NCBI GenBank assembly: GCA_013407085.1
Contig: JACCGJ010013225.1
Coordinates: forward strand, 1 to 64,000
Reading direction: 5' to 3'
From: Atriophallophorus winterbourni
Taxonomy: Eukaryota; Platyhelminthes; Trematoda; Plagiorchiida; Microphallidae
Length of the DNA: 64,000 nt
Under the pieces are notes generated by a model. That model saw only the letters and a program-made list of their open reading frames with translations. It did not search any database and was not told where the DNA came from. How positions within the stretch are numbered: position 1 is the first letter of the stretch; each line of letters begins with the position of its first letter. The position numbers and the translations under genes were made by a program. Of the stretch, positions 21,801 through 32,235 are shown in pieces.

Positions 21801-24800
21801 CAACTGATTGCGCGTTCTTCAACCTGATAGACAGACTTTAACAAAAATATTTCATCTGTCGGATGTTCACAAAATATGATACAACGAACGTAGCCTGTGC
21901 AACTTGATCTGTTGTGCCTTATCAATATTTTGATTGACTAATAGCATGTTAGCCATTCGGAGACGAAAGGGATACTGACTTTTAAAGTCAGTATAGCCTG
22001 AATAGATGCTTCGAAAATATTACATCGAATGAACTCTCCAGCCTGAATCCAGACAAAGTGCACCGCAGTCCTAGACTTCACACAGGCTTAAATGCTGCCA
22101 GGTTATTCAGGATATGAGAATGCAGAAATCGTATTAAGACAATTGCTAATCCATTTGGCACGGTGTTGCTTGCGCAGCACTGAGGTACTGTACAACTTCG
22201 CATCCGTACAATAGTTTCCCTTGATTTGCGCAAATCAAATTTAGTCCCAACGGTGAACTAGTTCGCGGAATGTCCAAGTGGATTTGGATTTACATGAAAC
22301 TTCCTTGTCTAGCGGTGTTGTATTATACAAGTAACCAAGGGTCAACGATATCTAGCGCTCCGTAGTTAAGCGATGAAGCAATTGAAAAATTGGATTTTAA
22401 TTGATTACATATATTGGGCATTCGTTTAAATCAAGTGACACGTATATTTTGAAGTACTGATTGTGCAATAAGGAAAGCTACCGTGCTGTCTGATAAACTT
22501 AATTTGAGCTATAATATTTCCCGGGTGCCCTGGTTTATGTATCAAATCACAACCCTGATCCAGACATAGTGCCGCACACTCAGGGAGTGCACGTGGGCGA
22601 AATACGGTCAGGTTGCCCAGGCCTAGACAGATAAGATAACAAAAGTAGAAATGGCAGTGAGACTCTAGCGTGTTTACGCATACAGCTCACTACAGGTGGT
22701 AAATCAATTTATCAAGGTGTTAGCTGCAAAGCACAGATGTAATGCAAGATTGCACATCCGTGTTATGTCATGTTAGTGACTAAGTTACATTCACACGGAT
22801 CAGTAAACGCTCACCGAAAAGTGTTTTAATCCTTCTGTCCTAAATTGGCTTGCTTGATGATATCGTGCTTGTTCACAGTGACCTAACATTGATTGACATA
22901 CACAATATCATTATTTTCGCAACACATTTACATCGGCGAATTGTCAGAATTGCGTGTAGTCATGACCTACAAATGATCAAAACCTTTAGACAATTTGCTT
23001 ACTTACAACCGTGTGGCAATCTTTTTCTAAACTCCAAAATTCCCATCAATGCGTACTGTTTAAAATAATTGAAGGTGCGTTCCCTAAATTGTACTATTCA
23101 TTGTAGACATATTATCGCTTGGTCTTGCCGAAATGTTTCTCTGCTTTCTAGTGAACTGACGCTATCGAGTCGTAATTATTGGCTACGTTGGCTAAACCTT
23201 TCCCTTTTTATCACCCGAAGATAGTTTACTAAATCGAAACCCGAAGTTCATTGCAATTTTATTGCCCATTTTCCAGATTACCCACACAAATGCTGCCGAT
23301 GTTCCAGGGCGTCTCGTAGACATGGCGTCTTCACGTTCCTCTGCGCGTCAATTCGATATGGACAAGTATGAATTCATTTTTATATTTAAATACTATATAT
23401 ATACGGCGTGGTATTTGGATGGGTCTTGGGAGACTGAGGCCAATTTTAAGTAGGTTAGAATTGGTTCTGCTCGAATGCGCCTCCGACACTGGGTTCTAAA
23501 TCCGAGTGTAAGAATCATTACTCAAAGACTAAGTTACACAATCCGGTAGCCATTTTGTTTGCCTTATGATAAATCCTCTCGTGTAGAGCGAATTACTTTT
23601 TCGGTCACGGGAAGCATCTTAAATGCGACTAAGCACGCTCGTATACTGCTTCGCACTCTAGATTGGTTTTTAGATTTCCCAGTACCCAGACAATAAAATC
23701 TTTTTCCGATGTAATCCACTCAAGCGTACAAGTGTGTCTTGCGGAAATTGAAGGTCAGCTTGATCTTAATTAACCAATGATGCAGCTTATTATAATCTGC
23801 TTGTAAAACTAAGCAATATTCCAGATTTGATCTTCATCCAATGTTTTACATCATTAGTGAAAAGAAAAAGTTAAACCCGTGCGGCAGATCTTTTTCGTGT
23901 AATGGGAAGAGTATTGGATCGAGTACAGAACATTGTGGGATGCTGCTCACGGCTTCGGTAGGTTGTGAAATGTCACCTTTCAGACAAATAGACTGTCAAA
24001 CAAGTGGGCGAATTTCCAATGATGCCAACATCCGAAGGAGTATAGAGTAAGAATATGGATTGGAGCGTATTAGGGCATAAGTAACACGGAAGTCAACATC
24101 GTATTTGGTTTTGCTTGTCTCAAAGTTCAACCCCGTCGTTACAAGGCTCAAGGAAGCCGATCTTAACATCTCACACGTCGACCGCAAACATCAAAGACTG
24201 CGCGTGCTCTTTATGGATGGTTGACCAGTCTCTAGTAAGGAAGGGAGAGTTCTGCTGTTGCCTGCTAAGCGGCGTTCACAAAGACGTCGTACAAACAGTA
24301 TGTATGTAATCAATCGAAAGCATAATCCAGGCAAATTGCCGCACAGCCATAGACTGCGCGTGGGATAAGAGACTACCAGGTTGCCCAGGCCACAGCTATG
24401 AGAATGAAAATATAAATCGCAGTGAGACTCCAGCTTATTTCCGGATGCATCTCACAGCCGGTGGCAAATCAATTTTGCGTGGTATTATCTGTACAGCACA
24501 TGAGTACTGCTTGATTGCACATCCGTGCAGATAGTGTGTTGTTTGGTATAGATCAGGCTTTATAACCGTTACTAAATCCACATTTTTAAATTGCTTCAGT
24601 CTTACCAAACTTCAGCATTTGCCGGTACAGACCCCGGATGTATGAGCTATGCCGATTTATAACTGCTTAAATATCAAATCACCTGCAGGTTTACACATTT
24701 TGCTTTATCGGCCGTCATGCTGTTAATATCGTGAACACATTCATAAATTGTAGCAAACATTTTTACGTACTATGATTTCGTTTAGCTGCCCTCTCCAATT

Positions 24801-26631
24801 CGGCAACCAGCGTACAAACCCGATGACATCACAGCAAAATGCGGGGACGATCAATGTTAGCTTAGATCATATTCCTTATGAAAATCAGGAATCGCCAGTC
24901 TTTCCTCACGATATATCGAGTGAAACAAATCCAGCACTTCGTGAATCAATTGCTAGTAGCAGTACGGATTCAATAACACACCCAGCTAATCCACCAGACA
25001 ACACTGTTGGAGAAATAGCTGCTGGTGTGAATTTCCACGATACCCGAAGCTCACCACTGGCGGTACACATACCGGTCAACGACATACAGTGTGGACTTCT
25101 CGCCAACCATTCGAGTGACATCACCGAACAGCCTCCACCGCCTCCTTACTATGAAGCTGCCCCGAGCATGAATAGATTCAATATATTGCAATCCACGCAC
25201 TCACAAAACGCTATTTACAGCCCTTTTTGCCCGATGTGCCGTGCAGAACGAGAGCATCAGGTGTCATCTTCTCGATATGCCAACCCAATCAGATATTGCC
25301 CGAGTTCTCGAATCCGCGCTAACCGACGCAGATTTCGCAATCGCCCCAACTATTCACAGTGCAAAATCCAGTCATTTGAGATACACCGCAGATCACCACA
25401 TTCGTCCACCTCAGAGTCGGTTGAAGGCAACCTCAACGAGGATGTTGGTGTTACTCATTTACTGCAAGGTGTCCAAGTTATTGTCGAACCACCAGAGGTA
25501 CGTGTTTTTCGATTTCGCCAACTTTCACCGGATGAAAATAATTACATAATCGCTTGGATACTATTAAAGTGCAACTGAATAAAATCACAACTCACGGAGA
25601 TGTACTTTTTTCGATAGACGTGCATGCGACATATGCATGTCAAAAATGGCGTTACATCTTTTAATAACAACGATGGCCAACTGATTCGGCTTAGTTTTGT
25701 TTTATTGATTTTCTCAAAGATAACCAAAGACTCGGTGATCTTCACGTTTTCATCCCTCCGAGTGGCTTAAAGTATTTTGACTTTTTTGGTTTCGAATTCC
25801 CCCCTCAGTGGAATGTCATATGTTAGGCATTAAAGGCTTGTGGTTAGCTTGATTCTCGAGAAATTTTTGCTTCATTTTTCCGACAATAAGCCAGATGGCA
25901 CATACGAATGTGATTTTGCCGTTCTATGTATCTTAATCAAAAATGTTGACCGAATGAATGCACAAACCGAGGCTTCCATTTCTTTCTGCTTTATTTGTGA
26001 GTGACTAGCCCGCGATGTGAAAGACAATCGAAAAATTCGAGATGCTAAATTTCACAATACCGTCCTTTTCATCAACCGCGGAATTTCACTTCGTTTTCTT
26101 TCCGCGGAATCGAATATCAACCCACTTGCTTTCGAAACGCAAATCTGAAGCCAAAATGAGTTTATCTTGCTCAAAATCGTTACGTAAATATGACACATTC
26201 TCGACCGTGAATAATCTCTTTTCTCGGGCCATGTGAATCTTGTTTCACTTGAATTTCTTTACTAGAGCTCTGATACGATACCCCTGGCACACAGTTAATT
26301 GAATTTCATGTATAACTTAACCTCTTATTCACTAGAAGGGAGATTGTAAAGAAGATCCGCAGATCTTAATCAATATTTGGTTAATTAGCAAATGACAACT
26401 GCCTATCTTTGGTTAAACGGACGTATCTGTAACATTTTTAAGCTGCTATAGTTGTTCTTCACTCGGCTGCGTCTCTTATTACAACAGGTTCAATACCACC
26501 ATGGGCCGTCCAGCTCGGACTCAAACGCAAGCTCGATCAAAAATTCCAAATCGTGCAATCACATTGACCAGGAGCTTGACTCGGAAAGACTGAGCGACAC
26601 CTTCAACACCGAGATCGTGACCGCGCTGTGA
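18486..26631 (+). CDS. RNF130/RNF150: Goliath/RNF130-RNF150-type RING-H2 E3 ubiquitin ligase, 5'-incomplete spliced gene
   Basis: PA-TM-RING family ligases sit in endosomal or other internal membranes and ubiquitinate substrates through a cytosolic RING. Exons joined from splice signals and matching phases: 18,486(start uncertain)-18,619, 19,674-19,828, 20,518-21,394, 23,277-23,365, 24,786-25,497, 26,488-26,631. They encode one TM helix ([20 protein letters not shown]) followed by basic residues, the helix [14 protein letters not shown], then a RING-H2 spanning exons 2-3 (CAVC, LPCRH, FHKKC, CPLC; C-x2-C-x14-C-x-H-x2-H-x2-C-x10-C-x2-C) and ILKSFGI, the family signature after the RING. The tail is long and low-complexity, with a PPPY motif. 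From exon 2 to the TGA there are 658 codons, longer than vertebrate homologues because of the tail. Which paralogue it is cannot be settled. Confidence 0.88.
18743..18840. repeat. (AT)n microsatellite
   Basis: About 98 bp of almost pure alternating AT with small breaks (TCTTATATATT, ATCATAAT), in intron 1 of the RING gene, directly upstream of the hammerhead repeat. Confidence 0.9.
19081..19136 (+). promoter_or_regulatory. tRNA-like pol III promoter (A and B boxes)
   Basis: An A-box-like TAGCCCATCTAG at 19,081-19,092 and a perfect B box GGTTCGAATCC at 19,126-19,136. The surrounding GGGACTACAATGG and TCCCACCC resemble a decayed tRNA. It lies upstream of the hammerhead in the same repeat. Confidence 0.8.
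19157..19452 (+). ncRNA. Hammerhead ribozyme split by a SINE insertion
   Basis: Stem I 5' strand GCACTG (19,157-19,162) is separated by the inserted SINE from the core at 19,414: CTGATGA (19,414-19,420), stem II GCTC/GAGC with loop AAATAA, GAAA (19,435-19,438), palindromic stem III sequence ACTCGAGT, cleavage site after C19,446 and stem I 3' strand CAGTGC (19,447-19,452). All core bases are intact. Without the insert this would be a minimal type I hammerhead. Confidence 0.8.
19172..19411 (+). mobile_element. Short interspersed repeat A, full length, nested
   Basis: 240 bp from TATGTATG to CACATCCG, flanked by the duplication TGCTGATG (19,164-19,171 and 19,412-19,419). It contains the family-A head (ATCCAGGCAAAGTGCCGCAC, TCAGGTTGCCCAGGCC), the middle GTGAGACTCCAGCGTGTTTC and the tail AATTTAGCACGATGCTAGCC. 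This copy defines the ends of the family. Confidence 0.85.
19674..19828 (+). CDS. RNF130/RNF150: RING ligase exon: first half of RING-H2
   Basis: Acceptor TTATCTTAG, donor CG|GTAAGG, phase 0 to 2. Encodes [20 protein letters not shown], then [20 protein letters not shown] and PC, giving the first three zinc ligands. The split Arg codon (CG + C) is completed by the next exon. Confidence 0.92.
20281..20375 (+). repeat. Repeat A fragment
   Basis: Diverged head and middle (CTAAGACGCTGTCAGGTTGTCC, AGTGAGTCTCAACGGTGTTTC) in intron 2 of the RING gene. Confidence 0.55.
20518..21394 (+). CDS. RNF130/RNF150: RING ligase exon: second half of RING-H2 and long tail
   Basis: Acceptor TTTCCTAG. Starts with [20 protein letters not shown] and [11 protein letters not shown], which completes the RING. 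The rest (about 265 codons) is Ser/Pro-rich with few recognisable motifs. The frame runs on to a stop at 21,416, but a good donor CAG|GTCAGC at 21,395 in phase 0 joins to the next exon. A shorter isoform using the 21,416 stop is possible. Confidence 0.85.
21472..21695 (-). repeat. Repeat A, near full length
   Basis: Reverse complement of the whole 240-bp consensus, from GCACGGATGTGCAGTC to TGCCTGAATCAG. Lies in intron 3 of the RING gene. Confidence 0.7.
22040..22215 (+). repeat. Repeat A, diverged
   Basis: AGCCTGAATCCAGACAAAGTG to CTTCGCATCCGTA with internal deletions; intron 3 of the RING gene. Confidence 0.55.
22536..22775 (+). repeat. Repeat A, full length
   Basis: TATGTATCAAATCACAACCC to ATTGCACATCCGTG, about 240 bp; intron 3 of the RING gene, only about 320 bp from the preceding copy in the same orientation. 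Confidence 0.7.
23277..23365 (+). CDS. RNF130/RNF150: RING ligase exon: short tail exon
   Basis: Acceptor CATTTTCCAG, donor GACAA|GTATGA. The 89-bp exon is in phase with both neighbours and encodes [20 protein letters not shown] plus about ten more residues. Confidence 0.75.
24299..24535 (+). repeat. Repeat A, full length
   Basis: TATGTATGTAATCAATCG to ATTGCACATCCGTGCAG; intron 4 of the RING gene. Confidence 0.7.
24786..25497 (+). CDS. RNF130/RNF150: RING ligase exon: tail with PPxY motif
   Basis: Acceptor TCGTTTAG, donor CCAGAG|GTACGT. 712 bp open in the phase demanded by the previous exon. It contains the proline run PPPPPYYEA (a PPxY motif that could bind WW domains, as in Nedd4 ligases), a CPMC pair and an Arg-rich block ([13 protein letters not shown]). 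No catalytic domain. Confidence 0.82.
25580..26487. other. Intron 5 of the RING gene, nothing else recognised
   Basis: From the donor at 25,498 to the acceptor at 26,487. No repeat or coding signal beyond the flanking exons was identified. Confidence 0.4.
26488..26631 (+). CDS. RNF130/RNF150: RING ligase last exon
   Basis: Acceptor TTACAACAG. Phase 0 follows exactly from the 25,497 donor. Encodes [20 protein letters not shown] and ends [15 protein letters not shown] then TGA at 26,629-26,631. It was found by frame continuity and is too short to stand out as an ORF. No canonical AATAAA was seen close downstream. Confidence 0.75.
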   Translation, partial: VQYHHGPSSSDSNASSIKNSKSCNHIDQELDSERLSDTFNTEIVTAL

Positions 26632-26827
26632 GCGAAAGTTGATCTAAGCATACACGACACGTCTCTTTCTACACCCATTCTTGCGTGATGGTTAGTTTTC
26701 ATCACATATACTTATTGAACTTTGATATTCTAGTCTTAAAACTTGTGTTTTTGTTTTCCGGCAAATACATTGTTTCTCTTGACAGTGTAAATATCCGAGT
26801 TTCTTTGATCTCACAAATTCTCGAGCT

Positions 26828-26945
26828 GTATGTATGAAAGCACAAGCTTGATCCAGGCAAAGTGCCGTACAGTCAGAGACTGCACGTGGGCTAAGATACT
26901 GTCAGGTTGCCCAGGCCTAGACAGATATGAGGAAGAAAATAGAAA
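26828..26945 (+). repeat. Repeat A, head-only copy
   Basis: TATGTATGAAAGCACAAGC to GAAGAAAATAGAAA. It stops after the GAAAATAGAAA tract, lacking the second half. Just downstream of the RING gene stop. Confidence 0.75.
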
Positions 26946-27029
26946 AGCACGTAATAGTAATTCAAATTGCTCACTTGCTCATGATCCGCCCATCATCACA
27001 TTGAGAATCAACGTACTGATACCTTCATG

Positions 27030-27870
27030 AACGATTGAGTTGTTCGGGTAACTATCATTTGGATGCCAGAGAGGCCGCTAATACAAGGACTCTCACTAAA
27101 TGTAGGCTTCACAAAATCGGCCTCGATCTGTTATAATCTAGTTTCATGTAAAGTTATGTGTTGCTCACATCCCCATCCCTAGTTTCATATAAGTTATCAA
27201 GCCATTTAACGAACGGCTGTAGTCGAGTACCCTAATTACGCTTTAGAAGTGTGGGCCCAGTCGAGATACTACCATGACTATAATTGCGAAAATAAATTCA
27301 AAGTTGATCAGATGTCGCGCATGACAGACCAGAGATTTTTTATTGTATATGTGCCGTCAGTATAAGAATCCTACGGTAACCGGGCCATCACAATCATGAT
27401 TGATACCATTACACCAGTAACGAGTAACAAGTGTTTAACTGCCACGCAACCGGGCCAGCGAGCTGCCTTAATTATATTTGTTTCCTTTAAGAGAAGACAC
27501 TATGAGCTATTGTTGATGACAGAATAGGCGGCAGTAAACACTTAAATCAGGTTCTATTACGACTCCCAAATCAGAACGCAAAAGGATGAACAGAGGCCTT
27601 GTATTTTTGACAAACTGGGTACAAACGATAAAAGTGGGCCGGTCGATAGGAACGTAGCGCCGAATTCTGTTCGTACAACGATCCATGGGACCATGGATAT
27701 ACATTGCAAGCGCATGATGATGATTAAACAGCGCAATTCACGAGCAACCGTTTTGCCCACATGAGTACATATTTTTGGCACTGTATTTCAATAGTTTTAA
27801 GCGAGTTATGATGCACAACGGTTTATCAACAAGTCTTCCTTGGCTGGTGACGATCGACATAGTTGCCCAA
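27030..27870. other. Unassigned intergenic sequence
   Basis: A short piece ATGTGTTGCTCACATCCCC near 27,158 matches the repeat-D core. Nothing else is recognised. Confidence 0.3.
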
Positions 27871-27879
27871 TTTACATAC

Positions 27880-29190
27880 ATACGGCTGGCTCTACGATGG
27901 GATTAACCGGCTTAATCGATGTCTCGAATGATGCCAGCCCACGCACGTCGATCGGAGGCGAGATCGTGACCCAGTCTCGTTCCCACCTTCGAACGCGGTA
28001 GACGGTACGCAATCCCAGGATGCCTACGTCCTACAGGTCTTCAATTGACCGCCCTATCGCGAAGCCAAGTATGAGTATGTTTAGGGTCAAGGACGAGTTT
28101 CGTGAGCGTTGAGTCTGTCTTTCGGAGGACGTCGCCAAACCAGCGCAGTGTTCGCCGTTGGATATGAACGGAAAGCGGAGGTATTCCTCTGCATCGCACC
28201 CGAACGCCAGCGTTAGATACCCGGTTAGGGTATCGGACGTCTAAGATTATCTTAAGGTACCAATGGTCGAATGCTTCTAAAGATCGTACATACTGTGACC
28301 TCAGCGGCCACGTCTCACAGAAAGCAGAAAACGGCAAGTATTCTAGTCCTCATGCTGATCTCGGGCCTGTGCCAAAGGGGGCAGTTTAGCTGCAGAAACT
28401 CGTTAGGAGCACGATCATCGCTTGACTTCACTTCATCTTTCGCCAGACTATTGGGCAACATACTGGAACCGAGGTATCTGAAGACTGGAGTATACTCGAT
28501 CCGACAGCCCTTGGTTTTTGCTGCGTTCATTTCGAGGCCGACTTTTGCAGCAGAGTAACTAATGCCGTCTAAAAGCCTTTGCAGCATTTGAACATTTTCA
28601 TCCCTGTTTGCAAATCACCAGTTTGAGCACCCCCTGAAGGTGAAGTTGCTTATGCCATGTTTTGATACGATTGTAATCGAGATATGTGATCCAGAGATCC
28701 GTTGACGCTTGAACCCCTTGAAAGTCCGTTAATGCCTGGTTCATGATCCAATCAACGATATAGTTGAACAATACCGGGGATAATGGACAGCCTTGCCTGA
28801 CTCCTGTGTAAGCTAAATTCTTTAAACTCTTCACGGTAGACGCGATCCCGAGCCCTCGTAGAGTTGTAATAGGCGTAATTAGGCCCACGAACTTCAAGGG
28901 AACCCTATCAGATAGCATAATGTCCCACAAACAGCCACGGTCTACAGAGTCAAAGGCGGCGTAGAAATGGATAAAAATGCTATCGTTTGTTGTTGATACC
29001 GTGCACAGTGCTCGAAAATCCTACTCAAGGCGAATAATTGGTCAACACATCAATCCCGGGACCAAACCCATCTTAGTAGACTCTAGTACGCAGATTTCGT
29101 TCGACGGAGACTTGGTTAACAGTAATGTCGCAAAAAGCTTAGCTGCGATATCGATGAGATTTATTCCTCAGTAGTTGGAGCAACCAGATT
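27880..29190 (-). pseudogene. RTE-like non-LTR reverse transcriptase, catalytic box replaced
   Basis: Minus-strand RT with shifting frames. From about 29,160: GINLIDIAAKLFATLLL, then HFYAAFDSVDRGCLWDIML, TGVRQGCPLSPVLFNYIVDW, WITYLDY, a 66-bp foreign insert, DENVQMLQRLLDGISYSAAK, FRYLGSSMLPNSL, EAFDHWYLKIILDVRYPNRV, RRTLRWFGDVLRK and a C-terminal tail to about 27,880. These blocks are those of RTE-clade elements. The YADDI motif expected after LDY is missing because of the insert. Confidence 0.85.
28604..28669 (-). other. 66-bp VBP1-derived segment inside the RTE element
   Basis: Aligns without gaps to 32,766-32,831, covering the last 11 bases upstream of the VBP1 ATG and its first 18 codons, with 4 mismatches. 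It lies on the same strand as in VBP1. It sits exactly where the RT catalytic box should be and carries one premature stop (TAA in place of CAA) relative to VBP1. Confidence 0.85.
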
Positions 29191-29535
29191 TATCTTCACT
29201 TTTAGGTATGGGTTTTGCCGTTTACGCCATAACTGAGACATGCAATGCAGACCTAACATCACAGGCACTCGAATAACGCGATAGAGAGCACTTTGATTAG
29301 GATAATACGTACTTTTCCTTTTTAAATAGCATACGGATGTAAAGCTAGATTGCACAAACCATAAATTATAATACTTTTAGAATGCGGCTCGAGATTTCGC
29401 AGTTATATTAGAAGTTATAGATCCAGTATCAAATGCTTTTAGTCTTGAGAACAAGAAATGCAAGAGTAAACCGCTTTACTTACTTGGATCATTGTAGCAA
29501 TAGTAGCACATTCAGTTAAGAGATCTGCAGAGTAT
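29191..29535. other. Unassigned spacer
   Basis: No coding or repeat similarity was noted between the RTE and Gypsy fragments. Confidence 0.3.
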
Positions 29536-31070
29536 ACATTGCATAGTAAGACAGTCAGCGCCGCCAAGGAGATATGTCTCGTGGGTTACAAAGGTGTGAT
29601 TAAGCTTGACCCAGAACTGATGGAACCTATTCGTAAGCTACCACCCCCACGTAACGCTAAAGAATTGCAACGGGTGATTGGGATGTTTGCTTACTACTCT
29701 TATTGGATACCTACGTTTTCTGAAAAAATAAATAAACTGGTCAAAAACAAAACATTCCCTCTACCTGACGAGGTTGAGACAACATTTGAAAATCTGAAAA
29801 GCGGACTTGAATTAGTCATGCTTATTACGATAGATTACAACGAAAAAACAGATGTCGCCATTGCCGCTTCTTCTATCCAGAACCACAAAACCGTTGCCTT
29901 TTACTCGAGGAGACAATCCTAGCGGGAAAAAACACTCGGATGTAGATAAGGAGGCATACGACATTGTTGAATCCATCATGAAATGGAGGCACTATCTACT
30001 TGGTAGACGATTTAAACTAGTCACTGACCAGCGCTCAGTGAGCGGCCAAATGAGTAAAATCAAAAATGATAAGATACAGCGCTGGAAAATCGAGTTTTCC
30101 GAATACAAGTATGATATTTATCGACCCGGTAAAGAAAACCATGTTGCCGATACTTCATTACGTAACCTCTGTGCGTCCATTTTGAAGCCTGAAGGAGCTG
30201 CACAACTCACTGTGCTATCCAGGAGTTACCTCAATGTTTCATTTCGACCGGTATAAAAATCTACCTTATTCTTTGGACGATGTCAAATGAACCATTACCA
30301 ATTGAAGTGTGTGCCGAATTAAAGTCCAGGTTTTCCAAGTCTGCCGGTACCCTTATTAATGCAACACAGCCTTTTGAGCGTACAGATTTCAAAAGTCATT
30401 TACCTCGAAATCGCTATTTGCTAACATTAATAGACGAATTCTCTCGATTCACTTTTGCCTTTCCATGTGCGGATATGTCATCAGCTACTGTGATTAGCTG
30501 TCTCACAACTTTTCACTTTGTTCTGGGTGCCAGCCCATGTACACTCTGACAGGGGTTCATTCTTCTTGTCTTCCGAACTTGAAAACTTTCCGACTGAAAA
30601 AGAAATCGCCATGAGCCACACAACCGCTTATAATACACAATGCAACGGCCAGATCGAACACATCAGCCTTACTTTAAAACTCTTGTTCTGGGACTTCCAG
30701 CATTCTTGGCTAACTACACCAGGTTCGGTCCTCCTGCAGCGATGCGATCGGTTATCAATCGTTGGTGGAAGAAATGGAACTCATGAGTTGTAACCCTCAT
30801 TACACTCATATTGCCCATCAAGATGGCAGAGCGGAAACTATATTTCCGCCGTGTAGCCCCAGCAGTTCGAGAAACGACAACTGACCTTTTTGATCATCCT
30901 GACTCTAATACGAACATCGAACAAAGGACCTCGGATGTAACAACAATGCTTCGCGATCAGTGAAGATGTTCCCAACTTCATCACATGAAACTCTTGCCCC
31001 TGTTTACCCGGAACTACCAGTAAATAAACAACGTGTTCGCCCCTACGGTCTGAGAAACCGAGAAGCCTAA
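29536..31070 (+). pseudogene. Gypsy-type LTR retrotransposon pol fragment
   Basis: RT C-terminus and RNase H/integrase pieces of a Ty3/Gypsy element in several frames: LPPPRNAKELQRVIGMFAYY (29,620-29,690), DYNEKTDVAIAAS, SRRQS, then DVDKEAYDIVESIMKWRHYL, LVTDQRSVS, YRPGKENHVAD (30,110-30,150), integrase core YLLTLIDEFSRFTFAFPC (30,415-30,470), VHSDRGSFF and TAYNTQCNGQIEH (30,630-30,660), and a C-terminal RPYGLRNREA then stop near 31,069. No LTRs were recognised. Several stops and deletions show it is dead. Confidence 0.85.
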
Positions 31071-31124
31071 AAATAATTTGACCTGAAAATTACTTTAATC
31101 GTGCAATCTGTTTCCAAACAAAGC

Positions 31125-31232
31125 TTTCATATATTTGTCTAGGCCTGGGCAACCTGATAGTATCTTCGCATACGTGCAGTCTCAGACTGCGCGGCACTTC
31201 GCCTGGATCCGGCTTGTGCTTTCATACATACA
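31125..31232 (-). repeat. Repeat A, head-only copy
   Basis: Reverse complement of the head: GTCTAGGCCTGGGCAACCTG to TTGTGCTTTCATACATAC. Confidence 0.75.
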
Positions 31233-31985
31233 TAACATCACCATATATAACAGGTGTTGAGCCAGGCGTTGAGGATGCAAACACAGCTTTGCATACCACT
31301 GCTAAGTCGGAAATACGTCGATATAATGATAGATAGGCTGTAGCTGATGAAGACCTTAACAATACAAATGGATGCAGTGAGGACGACTCTTCTTTTTGAC
31401 TGGCCTCCGCTCGAAATAACTTCGCAGTGTTTAATTTATTTAGCCGTCTTGGAGTTTTTATTTACTTTGTGTTATCAAGCTGAGTGGCGAGGAAAGCTTG
31501 TTATGGTAAATGACAGTAAGTCTCAAGGAACCTGATGTGCTGATGCTGCAAAGTATGATCATAGTAACTTCATTAATGCATGTATAATCTTCTACAGATT
31601 CCATAGTTTCTTAAGCCACTTCAATAATTTGATGTAATCGTTTTATAGAAAATAAGCATCCGCTACTAGCCACCACTATGATGTTCCTTTGATGATGTAC
31701 AAATAATATCACTTTACATTTTGTTTCTAAATTAGACTTCACCTGTGGTTCAAACTCAGTATACCTTAACGTTTCGTCACGTCTGTCGGGAAGAAAAAGT
31801 GTCTTAATTGCATTTGTAACGAAAATCCATTGATAAATATCATAAAGTAATTCTCGTTTGATAGTTATTTGTCGTCAAAATGCTGTCTAAGAATGCGAGG
31901 TAATACTTGAATTCTTGAAGTGCACAAATCAATGAGAATTAATCAGTATATTTCCACAATACTGTATTCAGGGAAGAAAGACGCA
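31233..31985. other. Unassigned spacer
   Basis: Short open frames only (for example 31,347-31,535), without recognisable similarity or codon structure. Confidence 0.3.
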
Positions 31986-32159
31986 ATGATGACTCATATC
32001 ACCCCTACTGAAGCATCTCAAATCGGAAAAATGCTTGGCTACAGCAACGCAGCGAAGACATTGGGATAAGTAGGCAAAGTTGAATTCAGCCAAGAAGTCA
32101 TGGATATATTCGAGAAATACATTACACACAAGAAATATTGGAACGTTAACAACTTTTAA
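31986..32159 (+). pseudogene. Possible C-terminal coding remnant of an unrecognised gene
   Basis: From ATG 31,986 the frame reads THITPTEASQIGKMLGYSN, hits TAA at 32,067-32,069, and continues in frame as VEFSQEVMDIFEKYITHKKY...NNF to TAA at 32,157-32,159. A CAG acceptor-like site lies just upstream (about 31,970). The composition looks protein-coding, but I do not recognise the family. It could be an exon with a stop, a retrocopy or part of an unlisted element. Confidence 0.3.
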
Positions 32160-32235
32160 CCGCAGAATCGGTCGTGTCTTCGATTATTTTACACGAAAGC
32201 ACACAGTATGATACATCACGCAGCAGCATGGGTAA

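Noticed and set aside
24906..25124. Minus-strand open frame opposite the RING gene tail
   Set aside because: It is a shadow of a plus-strand exon supported by splice phases and gives no recognisable protein.
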